This document shows positions 1 to 10,801 of a stretch of 64,000 nt of DNA, piece by piece. The stretch spans positions 1 to 64,000 of the forward strand of contig JAAVTG010000421.1 of NCBI GenBank assembly GCA_011947345.1. The letters run 5' to 3'. This DNA is from Phytophthora quininea (Eukaryota; Oomycota; Peronosporomycetes; Peronosporales; Peronosporaceae). The position numbers were made by a program, and so were the translations under genes. Every line of letters starts with the position of its first letter. Position 1 is the stretch's first letter. Below the pieces are notes generated by a model that worked only from the letters and a program-made list of their open reading frames with translations, was not told the DNA's origin and made no database searches.

Positions 1-14
1 TTTTTTTTTTGCAG

Positions 15-1131
15 GGTGACAAGTTGACGAAGGAGGAGCAAGGCGTTGTGACGTGGGATAGTGGAGACTTTCACTACTTTGCAGATGTGCAGCAGGACGG
101 ACCGCTGACTTGCCAATACGTGTTCGTGCTGGACGCTCTTAACTTTTGCTTCTGGCCCACCAAAGAGTATGTTTTATCGAACTCGATAACATGCAGGGGA
201 ATCGCTAAGTTAATTGCTGTGATTGCAGTATGGAGTACGAGCATTTAGCACGGGGACTGAAGACGGCTCTACTTAAAGATCCACACGCGCTAGATGCTGC
301 GAACCTGGCTACTGTGACCAACGAGACCGTCGCGTCCTGGTTCCACCCGTTCATGCCGCCGCAGCTGGATGAGCGGCGGCGTAAAGTCCGGGAGGTCGGC
401 GAAGTGCTGCAGCACTCGTTCGACGGCCTAGCAATTAACCTTATCAAGCAGGCAGAGTTCTCTGCGGTCGAAACCGTTCGCCTCGTGCTGGCGAATTTCC
501 TGGTAAACCACTGATTATGGTGGTGTTGGTGTCTACAGTAGAGTAATTGCGGTTATTATGCAGGCTTTCGAGACCACGCTGTGTACAAGGGTGAGCAAGT
601 GCACTTCTACAAACGCGCGCAAATTTTGGTCGGGGATGTGTGGGCTGCTTACGGACGTCGGACCTCGGGCCTCGCGTCATTCCGCGATATCGGAAAATTG
701 ACCATGTTTGGTAAGGATAAAAACTTACGACAAAGCGTTATTCGCCGTGCTGAAATTATTGCCGATGTCTGCATTGTGTAGCTGATTACCGGGTGCCGCA
801 AGTACTTCGTCCCGAAGGCGTTATGGTTTATTCGCCTGAGCTATCCGAGATGGTCGACGACAAGAGGGAGATCGCAGCTGGAAGCGAGGTACAGTACACT
901 GTGCGATCAACGCCATCCAGTTCCTCCCGTGTTGATTATGCCCGTGATGTGAAGATGGAGCTGGAGATCCGCGCCGCTACGATCCAGTCGGTTGAGATGC
1001 TGCATGAGCAAATGACAAGCCAGGGCCACAGCCTTCAGGTCATCGAGCTCGACTGGCTTCTGTGGCAAATTGGCGAGGACAACAAGGACGCTCTGCAGCC
1101 GCACCATCGCACGTGGAGCATTTACTACTGA
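15..1131 (+). CDS. QNG1: Queuosine salvage protein (DUF2419, QNG1/C9orf64 type), 3' part
   Basis: This is the family that releases queuine from queuosine-5'-phosphate for reuse in tRNA. The 5' end lies outside the window; the first visible exon follows a T-rich tract and CAG acceptor. Exons are about 15-166, 229-502, 564-710 and 782-1131. Family hallmarks seen: DFHYFADV, GPLTCQYVFVLDALNFCFWP, HFYKRAQILVGDVW, LTMFADYRVPQVLR and the terminal HHRTWSIYY before TGA. Introns are 61-71 bp with GT-AG ends. The second junction is out of frame by one base: one extra C in the CC at 499-500 would give the expected Phe-Pro-Gly join. This is probably an assembly error rather than a true lesion. Identification rests on family motifs recalled, not on a search. 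Confidence 0.85.
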
Positions 1132-1438
1132 TGGGGTGTCACTTTACACGAACGCATTTTCGAGGAGAAGCGATGTCTTGTTCTCTTTCACAACGTTTGC
1201 AGTTGTTCGCGATGCTTTGATTGGCTGTTCACTTCAACTTTAGTTTTCAGTCGAAGTTGAAGTCGCAGCAGGTGAGTGTCGTCCTCGGCTCCTGCGGACG
1301 ACAGCTCCAGAACCCGAGCCGAGCTGGTTGTCCGCATGCTGGAAAGCTGCTGCAAGGCCGTCGGTGTGTCTACTTAGCTTTCCCCGGCGTCTGATCCAGC
1401 GCCTTGGCCGAAACCATGAGCAGCATCTTGCTGCCGCT

Positions 1439-1456
1439 CGACCATTTCTCAATCCT
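1439..1456 (+). promoter_or_regulatory. Inr-like start-site motif
   Basis: The sequence CCATTTCTCAATCCTCAAGC lies about 30-45 bp before the ATG at 1483. The paralogue at 52530 has a very similar TCATTCCTCAACCTTCAAGC in the same position. Both resemble the oomycete initiator (TCATTY core followed by CAA). The match between distant paralogues supports a conserved core promoter; no transcription start is proven. Confidence 0.45.
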
Positions 1457-1482
1457 CAAGCGAGCCCAGAGCATCCCCGACA

Positions 1483-2459
1483 ATGACGAAGGCGAAGACA
1501 TCGCAGCAGAAGCAGCAACGGACACCGGCCACAGTGAGTGCCACCACCGACGCTGCCGCCAAGGCCACGCCGAAAATGGTACAGGCCGTCCAACCGCAAA
1601 AGCACACCACCCGCGGCTCTACCTCCGCCGAGCCTGTGGCCAGCGACCTCTTCTTGATCGCGACCGACTTCTTCTCCGCGGGTCGCAGCGGTGGCCAGAC
1701 GACGGCTTTGGCGGGCGTGACGGCATCGAGTGTGCGCCGCGCTCGCGAGATACGCCAGGACGACGCGAATTTGTACCGGAAGATCCAGGACTTCTTCGTC
1801 AAGAACGACGTGGAAGCCGCGCGCACAATCAGCAGCAAGGCCGGCGCCAAGCGCGAGCAAGTGGACGGCTGGGTACGCGGCACCGCGAGTGCGAAGGCCA
1901 TTGCGTGCCTCGCTGCTCGCAAGGAGAGCCAGCCGGCGCTGATCGCACTGCTGCTTGTGGCTTCTGCGCTCTCAATGTACGGAGAGCGGAAGCTAGCGAT
2001 GCAATTCAAACCCGCTGCAGCAGTGGTGCTGACCAAGAGCAAATCGCCCCAGCAGGTGAAGCAGGTGAAGCAGGTGAAGCAGGTGAAGCAGGTGAGTCCA
2101 GGAGCAGCTCTGAAGGCACAGAAGCAGATCCCGTCCAGGGGACGATTCAAGTGGAGGCCCTGCCGCCGGCTCCAGTGACCGCCAAGTCCTCCAAGACAGT
2201 GAAGATGACCAAGCAGCAGCAGGTGTCCGCCCCGCAAGCAGTGCCTGTGAAGATCGCACCGCAGACCAAGAGCGTGCTCGTGGTGAAGGGCGTCCAGCAA
2301 CAGGCTTCGCTGCAGTCGGCGAAGAATGTGATTCCCACGAAGACAGTGTCTATGGCGTGGTCGGGGTCTCTGCCGGCGTCGGTGCTGCAGGGCGCTCCTG
2401 CTGCCATTGTGAGCAGCACCCCCAGTCGAGCCGGCGTCACTCGCGCTTACAAGGCCTAG
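1483..2459 (+). CDS. Oomycete protein of unknown family, copy 1 (intact)
   Basis: I do not recognise this family. Two exons are proposed, 1483-2091 and 2139-2459 (about 309 aa), because the 47-bp GTGAGT...CCAG interval shifts frame 1 exactly into the second open frame. The N-terminal third is low-complexity K/Q/T. A helical core (residues ~50-170) contains SDLFLIATDFFSAGR, RRAREIRQDDANLYRKIQDFF and ASAKAIACLAARKESQPAL. The tail is Lys/Gln/Val/Pro-rich. The same core occurs in the paralogue at 52530, which fixes the frame and argues against the competing longer ORF starting at 1404. Four 9-bp CAGGTGAAG repeats precede the donor. No signal peptide or membrane segment is seen. A basic tail could suggest nucleic-acid or chromatin contact, but that is only a guess. 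Confidence 0.6.
2054..2096 (+). repeat. 9-bp tandem repeat of potential splice donors
   Basis: CAGGTGAAG is repeated four times and then followed by CAGGTGAGT. Each unit contains a plausible GTGAAG 5' splice site and encodes Lys-Gln-Val in frame. The last, strongest donor (GTGAGT) is the one used in the gene model. The mirror copy is at about 3751-3793. Confidence 0.8.
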
Positions 2460-2551
2460 TTGGGTCGCACAGTGGTTCGGTAGCGTGTCGGTCGATGTTG
2501 CAGTGTTGATGCCGTTTGTCGTCCTTAAACTATAAAATGTGAGGTCTTCGT

Positions 2552-3295
2552 GTGACGCAACTCTCCATAGGGAAAGGTTCAATAGCTCTTTGCATGTATA
2601 GTTTTCTCGTTGGCTTGCTTGGTGCATCTTCGGCGCTGATGATAATACACGCATGAACGTCAATTGGGATGTTCATGCAAAAATGGGCTTGGTGAGATGT
2701 TTCTTTTCTTTTCGAAGGGAGGTGCATTGATGTCACTTAAGTCTATGCCTAACGACTAAGAGATCTTTTTACTGGAGAAGGGACATCAAATGCATGTAAA
2801 AAGTAGCCCCGGATTCACACCTTAACTTCATTGGCAGCCCTGTGTGTGGTACATTTTCATCAGGGAGAATCGCCCTAACGACTTGTGCTCTCTCATCGAT
2901 GTCATGTTTTGGAAATATCTAATGCAAAATAGTTCACATCACTTCAGCTGACACGTTATCGATTACAAACCTTGGTACCGCTCTTGGTCATGGTCAAGCC
3001 TTGGTTCACGGCACACCGCAGCGAATGAAAGCGGGATGGTTCTAGTAGGGATTGTTCACACAAAACCAAGTACTGGAGGTGACGTAATGTGCCACTCGAC
3101 AGCTTCGCTTAGTGGAATCTCCAGTAGTTCAGTCACCAATGCCACTGCTCCTACGCAGATATCTCCACCCAGCCTACTCTGCATGGATATCTTGCGTTGC
3201 GTGCCTTCAGTGAGTCGTCCTCATTCATCTAAGGCAACTATGGCACACGTGCAATCCTTTATCAACAATCTCTTCTTCATAATCGCCATGGCAAA
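2552..3295. other. Spacer between the inverted-repeat arms
   Basis: No intact gene is seen. AT content is higher than in the arms. The only recognisable content is a relic of the beta-glucosidase 5' region (listed separately). Short ORFs such as 3036-3317 run through that relic and have no independent support. Confidence 0.6.
3128..3211 (+). pseudogene. Relic of the beta-glucosidase promoter and first codons
   Basis: This stretch aligns with 5949-6042, the region just before and including the start of the GH1 gene. It shares CACTGCTCCTACGCAGA, CTCCACCC and CCTACTCT, then an ATG-GAT-ATC-TTG-CGT start equivalent to the GH1 Met-Asn-Ile-Leu-Arg. After about 25 bp of coding sequence the similarity ends. 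It is a decayed partial copy, direct in orientation, lying between the inverted-repeat arms. Confidence 0.75.
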
Positions 3296-3311
3296 ACGAA
3301 GACCGCACATT

Positions 3312-4363
3312 TTATAGTTTAAGGACGACAAACGGCATCAACACTGCAACATCGACCGACACGCTACCGAACCACTGTGCGACCCAACTAGGCCTTGTAA
3401 GCGCGAGTGACGCCGGCTCGACTGGGGTGCTGCTCACAATGGCAGCAGGAGCGCCCTGCAGCACCGACGCCGGCAGAGACCCCGACCACGCCACAGACAC
3501 TGTCTTCGTGGGAATCACATTCTTCGCCGACTGCAGCGAAGCCTGTTGCTGGACGCCCTTCACCACGAACACGCTCTTGGTCTGCGGTGCGATCTTCACA
3601 GGCACTGCCTGCGGGGCGGACACCTGCTGCTGCTTGGTCATCTTCACTGTCTTGGAGGACTTGGCGGTCACTGGAGCCGGCGGCAGGGCCTCCACTTGAA
3701 TCGTCCCCTGGACGGGATCTGCTTCTGTGCCTTCAGAGCTGCTCCTGGACTCACCTGCTTCACCTGCTTCACCTGCTTCACCTGCTTCACCTGCTGGGGC
3801 GATTTGCTCTTGGTCAGCACCACTGCTGCAGCGGGTTTGAATTGCATCGCTAGCTTCCGCTCTCCGTACATTGAGAGCGCAGAAGCCACAAGCAGCAGTG
3901 CGATCAGCGCCGGCTGGCTCTCCTTGCGAGCAGCGAGGCACGCAATGGCCTTCGCACTCGCGGTGCCGCGTACCCAGCCGTCCACTTGCTCACGCTTGGC
4001 GCCGGCCTTGCTGCTGATCGTGCGCGCGGCTTCCACGTCGTTCTTGACGAAGAAGTCCTGGATCTTCCGGTACAAATTCGCGTCGTCCTGGCGTATCTCG
4101 CGAGCGCGGCGCACACTCGATGCCGTCACGCCCGCCAAAGCCGTCGTCTGGCCACCGCTGCGACCCGCGGAGAAGAAGTCGGTCGCGATCAAGAAGAGGT
4201 CGCTGGCCACAGGCTCGGCGGAGGTAGAGCCGCGGGTGGTGTGCTTTTGCGGTTGGACGGCCTGTACCATTTTCGGCGTGGCCTTGGCGGCAGCGTCGGT
4301 GGTGGCACTCACTGTGGCCGGTGTCCGTTGCTGCTTCTGCTGCGATGTCTTCGCCTTCGTCAT
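3312..4363 (-). CDS. Oomycete protein of unknown family, copy 2 (altered C-terminus)
   Basis: Mirror copy of the gene at 1483-2459, on the minus strand. Exon 1 is 4363-3755 and exon 2 is 3707-3312, with the same 47-bp intron. The core is nearly identical. Near the end, copy 1 has five C where this copy has four (GGGG on the plus strand at 3426-3429). The frame therefore changes after SSTP and the protein runs about 30 residues further to a TAA at 3312. Either this copy really has a new C-terminus, or the run is under-called and the two proteins end alike. Confidence 0.55.
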
Positions 4364-4715
4364 TGTCGGGGATGCTCTGGGCTCGCTTGAGGATTGAGAA
4401 ATGGTCGAGCGGCAGCAAGATGCTGCTCATGGTTTCGGCCAAGGCGCTGGATCAGACGCCGGGGAAAGCTAAGTAGACACACCGACGGCCTTGCAGCAGC
4501 TTTCCAGCATGCGGACAACCAGCTCGGCTCGGGTTCTGGAGCTGTCGTCCGCAGGAGCCGAGGACGACACTCACCTGCTGCGACTTCAACTTCGACTGAA
4601 AACTAAAGTTGAAGTGAACAGCCAATCAAAGCATCGCGAACAACTGCAAACGTTGTGAAAGAGAACAAGACGTCGCTTCTCCTCGAAAATGCGTTCGTGT
4701 AAAGTGACACCCCCA

Positions 4716-4984
4716 TCAGTAGTAAATGCTCCACGTGCGATGGTGCGGCTGCAGAGCGTCCTTGTTGTCCTCGCCAATTTGCCACAGAAGCCAGTCGAGC
4801 TCGATGACCTGAAGGCTGTGGCCCTGGCTTGTCATTTGCTCATGCAGCATCTCAACCGACTGGATCGTAGCGGCGCGGATCTCCAGCTCCATCTACACAT
4901 CACGGGCTTAATCAACACGGGAGGAACTGGATGGCGTTGATCGTACAGTGTACTGTACCTCGCTTCCAGCTGCGATCTCCCCTT
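4716..4984 (-). pseudogene. Truncated copy of the queuosine-salvage last exon
   Basis: The part of the inverted-repeat arm that mirrors 863-1131. It retains the terminal Ser-Ile-Tyr-Tyr-stop but lacks everything upstream. Relative to copy 1, an AAG codon (arm 1 ATGTGAAGATGG) has become TAG here, giving a premature stop. No promoter or upstream exons are present, so this is a dead fragment brought along by the duplication. Confidence 0.85.
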
Positions 4985-4995
4985 GTTGTCGGGAC

Positions 4996-6009
4996 ACCAA
5001 CTAGAACAAATCTCCTGTTGAAAAAAACAAGCGGCATGCATGTCAACGAAGATATTTTTCACCGTACATATCTCTTCTTTACAGTGTACAGAACCGTATT
5101 TGGAGTGGACGCTCCAGGGCAAGCTCGCTACAGGATTTCTGTCAGCATTTCCCACTTGCTGACAGATAATCAAACCAGGCGTGATTGAAGCTGAGGAAGC
5201 ATCCCTCGTAGTCTCGCCCGCAACAAATCTCGAACGCATGAATCGTGTCATAATGCCAAGGGCGGGAAGAATCGCGCCGCCTTCTGGGATAAAGGACCGA
5301 TCACTGATCGGCGATCAGTGTTCACGACGGCACTGTACCGTGAATTAGGCAACTTTTGTACTATGTAGTATCCTTGTGTTCTGTGCTAGCACTATTCGAG
5401 AAACCCTCACAAACGACGCAGTCCGTCGTTGTCCGTGTTGAAGTGTTGTGGCGGATCATTGCACGCACCCGGGGTCCAAATGCGGTTGAAGTCTGAAGCT
5501 GATCCGCTGCATTCGGACCGGTCACATTTCGCGATCCACGCATCAATGGTGGTTTGGGGCACGTGAAGATACCCACGCGAAATAAAGCAGCTACGAGTTT
5601 GTGTATAACGCCACGAAAGGAAGCACACGACATTTCTTATTTCGTCAAGATCAAACTCTTACGCTCACAGCCTAGCAAGCTGTGTTACTGTTATTATAGC
5701 TGAAGGCTTAGCTGCTCCGTAGTTTCGTCCGCCACTGCGACTATCGCAGCGCAGCCCCATCGTCCGCTTGCACTTGATTTGATGCGCACAGAGACGTGCA
5801 GGCCCGCTTGGTGTCCGCGACAACCGCCACCACCATCATCAAGACCACACTCCACAATCCCTCCACGCAAGTTCATGGACACTCGTACAGTGGACGCTAG
5901 GCAGGAGCACGACACGAGCACCGGACCATTTTAATAACAGTTTGAGCTGCTCAGTCGCCAATTTCACTGCTCCTACGCAGACGTCTCCACCCGGCCTACT
6001 CTACTCCGC
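4996..6009. other. Intergenic region with one short hairpin
   Basis: No gene is recognised. The ORFs on both strands here (for example 5361-5633 minus) show no family features. A perfect 8-bp palindrome with a 3-nt loop (CACTGATC-GGC-GATCAGTG) lies at 5302-5320. The stretch 5949-6009 is the promoter and leader of the GH1 gene; it includes CCAATTTCAC, which resembles the oomycete flanking promoter element. Confidence 0.55.
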
Positions 6010-7634
6010 ATGAACATCTTGCGTCGCCTGCTGCCTTGTGCAGCCACCGCTGTCGCCGTAATGGTGGCTGTTAGCCCCGCCGAGGCTGAAAAGCGCTGCT
6101 TCCCGGACAACTTCATGTTTGGATCGGCCACCGCCGCGTATCAAGTCGAAGGCGCCTATGAGGAAGGCGGTCGCACCAGCAGTATCTGGGACGACTTTTG
6201 CCGCGAGCAGAACTTGTCGTGCGCCAACGTCGCCGACGACTTCTACCACCGCTACACGAGCGACATCCAGCTCATGGCCAACGACGGTCTGCAGACCTTC
6301 CGCTTCTCCATTTCCTGGTCGCGCGCCATGACGTGGAATAACTCGACACGCCGCATGGAGGCCAACCCGGAAGGCATCGCCTTCTACCATGACCTCATCG
6401 ACGAGATGACCAACAACAGTATCAAGCCCGTGCTGACGCTGTACCACTGGGACCTGCCGTCGGCACTACAGGACGAGCTGACCCCCAGGGCTGGCTCAAC
6501 GAGGAGATCATCGACCACTTCGTCGACTACGCGACGCTCATCTTCCAGGAGTTCGGCCAGAAGCTCGACTACTGGACTACCTTCAACGAGCCGTCATCGT
6601 TCATCACTGCGGGCTACGGCACGGGTACGTCTGCGCCGGGTTTCACGGACTCGGATGTCAACACGTACACCGTGACCCACAACGTCATGCGCTCTCACGC
6701 CAAGGCGGTGCAGAAGTTCCGCGAGTTCCGTGACTCTGGCGTCGTCCGTTCCACGGCACGTATCGGCATCGTGCTAGTGGCGAGCTACCCGTACCCGCTG
6801 GACGAGTCCAACCCGGAGGACGTAGCGGCCGCTGAGCGTGCTCTTGAATTCGACTACGGCTGGTACCTCGAGCCCATCGTGTCCGGTGACTACCCGAAGA
6901 TCATGCGCGAGATCGTGGGAGACCGTTTGCCCACGTTCACGGCCGAGGAGTCTGCTCTGCTCAAGGGCTCGTACGACTTGTTCATGATGAACCACTACGC
7001 GTCCAAATCAGTCACGTACTGCAACTCGACCACCTCGCAAACGAGCTGCGACAGCTTGTCGCTCGGCTACGCCAAGGACCGCGGCATTGACGACAGCCGC
7101 GCTCCCGAGGGCTACCGCAACTCGAGTCGCAACAGCGCTGGTGAACTGAACTGCGCCTGGTTCACGGCCTACCCTCCGGGATACCTCGCACTCATGAAGT
7201 GGGTGAGCGCCCACGATTCGTCGGCTGATCTCCTGCTAACCGAGAACGGGTGGTGCGGCAATGAAGAGATCGAGAACGAGGACCAGCTGTGGTACTACAA
7301 GAGCTACATGGAGCAGGTCTACAAGGCCGTGACCGAGGAGAACATCAACGTCATCGGCTACACGGCCTGGTCGTACCTGGACAACTACGAGTGGGGGTCG
7401 TTCGAACCGCGCTTCGGTCTGTACTACGTCGACTTCCCGTCGAACATCGGCTCGGCTGACTACGTCACGCCGCAGGACTCGCAGTTGAGTCGTACTGCAC
7501 GTCCGGCGGCCAAGTGGTTCAGCCAGTTGGCCAAGACCAAGTGCATCCCGGACGACTCGGAGTCGAGCTCTGCGTCGGGATCGGAGATCGCAACGCCATC
7601 GGAGCCTGCTGTGTGCCAGGATGCAAGTGTCTAA
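6010..7634 (+). CDS. Secreted GH1 beta-glucosidase
   Basis: Glycoside hydrolase family 1, expected to cleave beta-glucosides outside the cell or in the vacuole. A signal peptide is evident (residues 1-26, LLPCAATAVAVMVAVSPAEA). The GH1 opening motif FMFGSATAAYQVEGA follows, then the acid/base motif TFNEP (near 6585) and the nucleophile motif LLLTENGW (near 7240). WSYLDNYEWGSFEPRFGLYYVDF near the end is typical of the family. The tail is Ser/Cys-rich. Length, about 541 aa, is normal. The frame breaks once: CCCCC at 6482-6486 needs a sixth C to pass from LTP into QGWLNEEI. The conserved sequence on both sides argues for a read error, not decay. Confidence 0.92.
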
Positions 7635-8475
7635 GCCAGTATCACGGCACTATAGTCCGTTTCGCAGCCAATCTGTGCGTCCGAGGCATAATTTTTTGAA
7701 GAAACCCGCAGAGTTTTGTGTTTCAGATTTAATTCCGCACTCGTTGGATCTCTACGGCGACGACTTCCATTACTCGTAAGTAGTTTTGCTTGGTACGGAT
7801 TGCTGATCTCCTCTAACGCTTGTCAGTGGAGCGTAGGTGGAACGATTTCCCAAGGCCGGATCGCCGGTCACTGTCTCCTGTGGCAGCGTTTGGTGGACTT
7901 CATTGATCATATTCAATAGCTCTTCAAAGTCTTCCATTGGGTACCGGCGCCGTCACATCCATTTGAAGTGCAAGAAGTTCGAATGTACATCGACGGTGTT
8001 ATATGTACCGATAATAGAGGAGAACACCGGTGCTACGGACAAGAAATGGTTGATCGTGGATAAAAGGGTAACGTTCCACATCTAATCACACAGAAGACTA
8101 GGGGATTGGATAATACGAACTGCACTCACACAAAAGCTAGGCTGCTGTCCACTCAAACATTGCGTTGTGGACGAAAAGTTGCTGACCTAAACTCTAGCTA
8201 GTAATTAGAGCAAAACGCGACCTCAAGCTGGAAGCCAAAGATAACTGGCAATCATTGCCAGATTCCGTGCAACAAACTCCAGTCTCCACGTCCTCACATT
8301 ACTGTTGCAGACCTTACTTTACTGTTAGAATGGCACTCCCGTACGTCTGGACTAGTGTATCTAGCTGCAAGGACGACGCAGATGTGGATCGCTGGTTGGA
8401 TCGTAGCAGGACCTTCTACACCAACTAGTCATCGCGTTCGCTGTCAACTTTGCTCCACTAACTGACAACCATAAA
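7635..8475. other. Intergenic, possibly degraded transposon flank
   Basis: No supported gene. The stretch is AT-richer than its neighbours and lies directly before a decayed MULE transposase, so part of it may be the transposon's eroded 5' end. I find no terminal inverted repeats by eye. Confidence 0.4.
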
Positions 8476-9760
8476 ATGCAGTATTACATCATAATATGCG
8501 CGCTGTCTACGTGTGGCAAGTCATGCCAGTGGCGTCAGAAAATCACGACCTGCGAGACTATGCATAAGAGCAACATCTATCAGTCTGGACGTCACGTGAC
8601 TGACATCCCTTCACCTCGAAAGCCGACTCTAACACGTGAAACAAAGACTTTTGCTGAGCCTCTAATCAGCATGTGCATGAAGCTCAATCGGATCTACAAC
8701 AGCATTCTTGATCGGTTTGGTTATGTCGAAGGTGAGTACCCCAAATTAAATCAAGTCCAGACGTTGTGGGAACGCACAAGGCCACGAAATTAAATGAGAC
8801 TGATCTCATTTAAGACATGGTGGATTTCGCAAAGCAGACCCAGTACAAAATGGACATGGAAGACGGAGAAGGTTTTTCGTTTGGCTACGATGTGAGTGCT
8901 GATGGCGAACCTACTATTGGCGATGGCTCGGACGAGAATTCTACCCTAATAGGAATCTCGACGCTGTACATGGTAAGTAAACTCGAGTACGCCAAGGAAT
9001 ACGTTCTCCACCTTGATACAACCTACAAACTAAACAAGCCTGGTTATCCTGTACTGGTTATCGGTGTGTCGGACCAAGCTCGATCTTTTCACTCTATCGC
9101 ATTGTTCATAATGTCTCGACAGACCGGTGATCTCATCGAAAAGGGTTTATCTGCACTTTTCGAGGAGTACAATTAAATTACCAAGGTCTATCCTGAAGTC
9201 AAGTTCTGCATGGGAGATGCTAATAAAGTGCAATTAAACGCTGTGAGTAAGGTGACTGCATAGAAGCCAAACAACCACAGCACCACCTTATACGTGATAT
9301 GCCTTTTCTATGTCGTCAAGAGTGTTGCCGATCGAGTTTCAGACTGCCCATTGAAACTGTGGCATTGATGTTTTACCCTCTCTATCAATCCATTATTCCC
9401 GCAATTCGACTGAGTTTGCTGCACGTTTAGAACAGGCGGAAACAGCATGGAAAGAATTACCAGTGTTGAAGAGTGTTGCTGTGTACTTCAAGAAACAGTG
9501 GATTGAGTTTTCGAATTGAGTTTGCTATCACACACCCCACCGGTTATGTCAAGACTAATAATCCCGGCCGAGCAATTCAACAATGCCATTAAACGGGACT
9601 ACTCTCTCCAACCCCTGGGAGCGCTGGCGGATGAGCTTGCGGTGATGTGTCACCACCGCTCAAGAGGCGCAATTACATTTGCAGTGGATGTGACACCAAA
9701 CCGGGAGCTACAAGACCGCGACAAACTTGTGCGTTGGCATCACCTCATTAGTGTGATAGA
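8476..9760 (+). mobile_element. Decayed MULE (Mutator-like) transposase
   Basis: Fragments in several frames keep the order of a Phytophthora MULE transposase. YVLHLDTTYKLNKPGYPVLVIGVSD (9000-9080) includes the first acidic residue of the DDE centre. FCMGDANKVQLNAV (9205-9245) carries the second. PAEQFNNAIKRDYSLQ with a following MCHHRSRGAITF segment (9555-9680) matches the region after the third. Stops and frame changes at about 9174, 9260 and 9515 show it is inactive. No terminal repeats are identified, so the true element limits are unknown. Confidence 0.7.
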
Positions 9761-10801
9761 ATATCACAAACACGGCCTTGATCTGCATCTTGCCGGGGTG
9801 TCCCCGTGGGACGTCACTTTCAACGCAGCGGTTCAAAGAACACTTCAAGAAGTACCTGCTCCCGGGAGTCATACTCTACACGCCATCGCGGCATGTACGA
9901 GCGTACTGTGACGGACCCCGATTTGCTGGACACGCCCGCCGGTTCACTTATGCATTTGATAAGCCTGCTGGAGAAATATAACACTGATATGGCGGCTGTA
10001 AACCGGCGTTTGGCCAGTATCGAGAGCCACTTCGGCAGCCGAAGCGACGTTGAAAGAGGATAAGGACGACGTCTGCGAAGAACACAAAAGTGACCAAGAA
10101 GCCCTCCAAGATGATGCGACACTAGCTCCAGAGCCAGAGCCTATGAGGACTGAGTCTCCTCGCCTACCTCCGAAAAGTAAGCTTTGGGGTTCCCGCGAAA
10201 GCGGAAAGGAATGTTCAATCTGATAGGTTCGACAGGCTAACACAGGCGTGAGTTTATTGTTCATCTGCTCCTCCTTGGCCATCGTCTCCACCAAGCTGGC
10301 CGCAGCCTTCGAACGTGCATTCAGGCGCCCGTATTTTACAACGGAGTTCTCAATTGACAAATGAATAGAAATACACAGAATATAAGAAAACGCAACAGTA
10401 CACAATCTTCTCCAGAGTGCACGGAGTTTCTCGTGGCCGAGTGTAATCCGCGCGAGACTCATGTAAAAAAATTGTCCGACGAAGTTGGAAGTCGGGGGAA
10501 TTACATTTGACAGCAAACTTTTACATCGTCTGCTCCCGTTTCCGCCTCCGCTGCTACTGTGCCACGAAAGATTCTTCTTCGTCCTCGAATGGTTGCAGCG
10601 TTGTTCGCTGGCTCCAACTCAGTTTCGCCGTATTCCCCGCCAAAAACTTGCCACACGCCGTCTCAAAGTCAGGAGAATGCACAAACTTCGCTTGTTGAGT
10701 ACAAGTTTAGTACCAAGAAAACAGCCTCCGATATAAAGTGATCTTATTTAGACATTCCAAAACTAGCTGTTCCAAACCACTTTTGGTCCGCTGTCGACAG
10801 C
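9761..10801. other. No recognised gene
   Basis: Short ORFs on both strands (for example 9806-10063 plus, 9944-10516 minus) have no recognisable family features. They probably include the worn 3' end of the MULE. ACATTCCAAAACT near 10752 may be an initiator for the cyclin gene. Confidence 0.4.

Larger units (their letters stand above)
852..2551. repeat. Inverted repeat, left arm (1.7 kb)
   Basis: This arm is almost identical, in reverse complement, to 3296-4995 (coordinate sum about 5846-5847 along the whole arm). It covers the last roughly 280 bp of the queuosine-salvage gene, the intergenic region and the whole following gene. The outer edge fades through a 3-bp indel near 852-858. The inner edge lies near 2551, just after the shared TATAAAATGTG. 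The differences I can see are scattered substitutions and one-base indels. Confidence 0.93.
3296..4995. repeat. Inverted repeat, right arm (1.7 kb)
   Basis: Reverse-complement partner of 852-2551. It carries the second copy of the unknown-family gene and a truncated, inactive end of the queuosine-salvage gene. Its outer edge falls just before the T-rich sequence after 4995, where similarity with the left arm stops abruptly. Confidence 0.93.

Noticed and set aside
1404..2459. A 351-codon ORF in the frame of the second exon of the unknown-family gene
   Set aside because: Its first half is low-complexity antisense-like sequence. The paralogue at 52530 matches the other frame, so only its end is used, as exon 2.
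1449..2663. Long minus-strand ORF (404 codons) over the left arm
   Set aside because: It is a shadow of the plus-strand gene in GC-rich repeats, with Leu/Cys/His-rich low-complexity content.
3036..3317. A 93-codon secreted-looking ORF in the spacer
   Set aside because: It reads through a relic of the GH1 promoter and start. No independent support.
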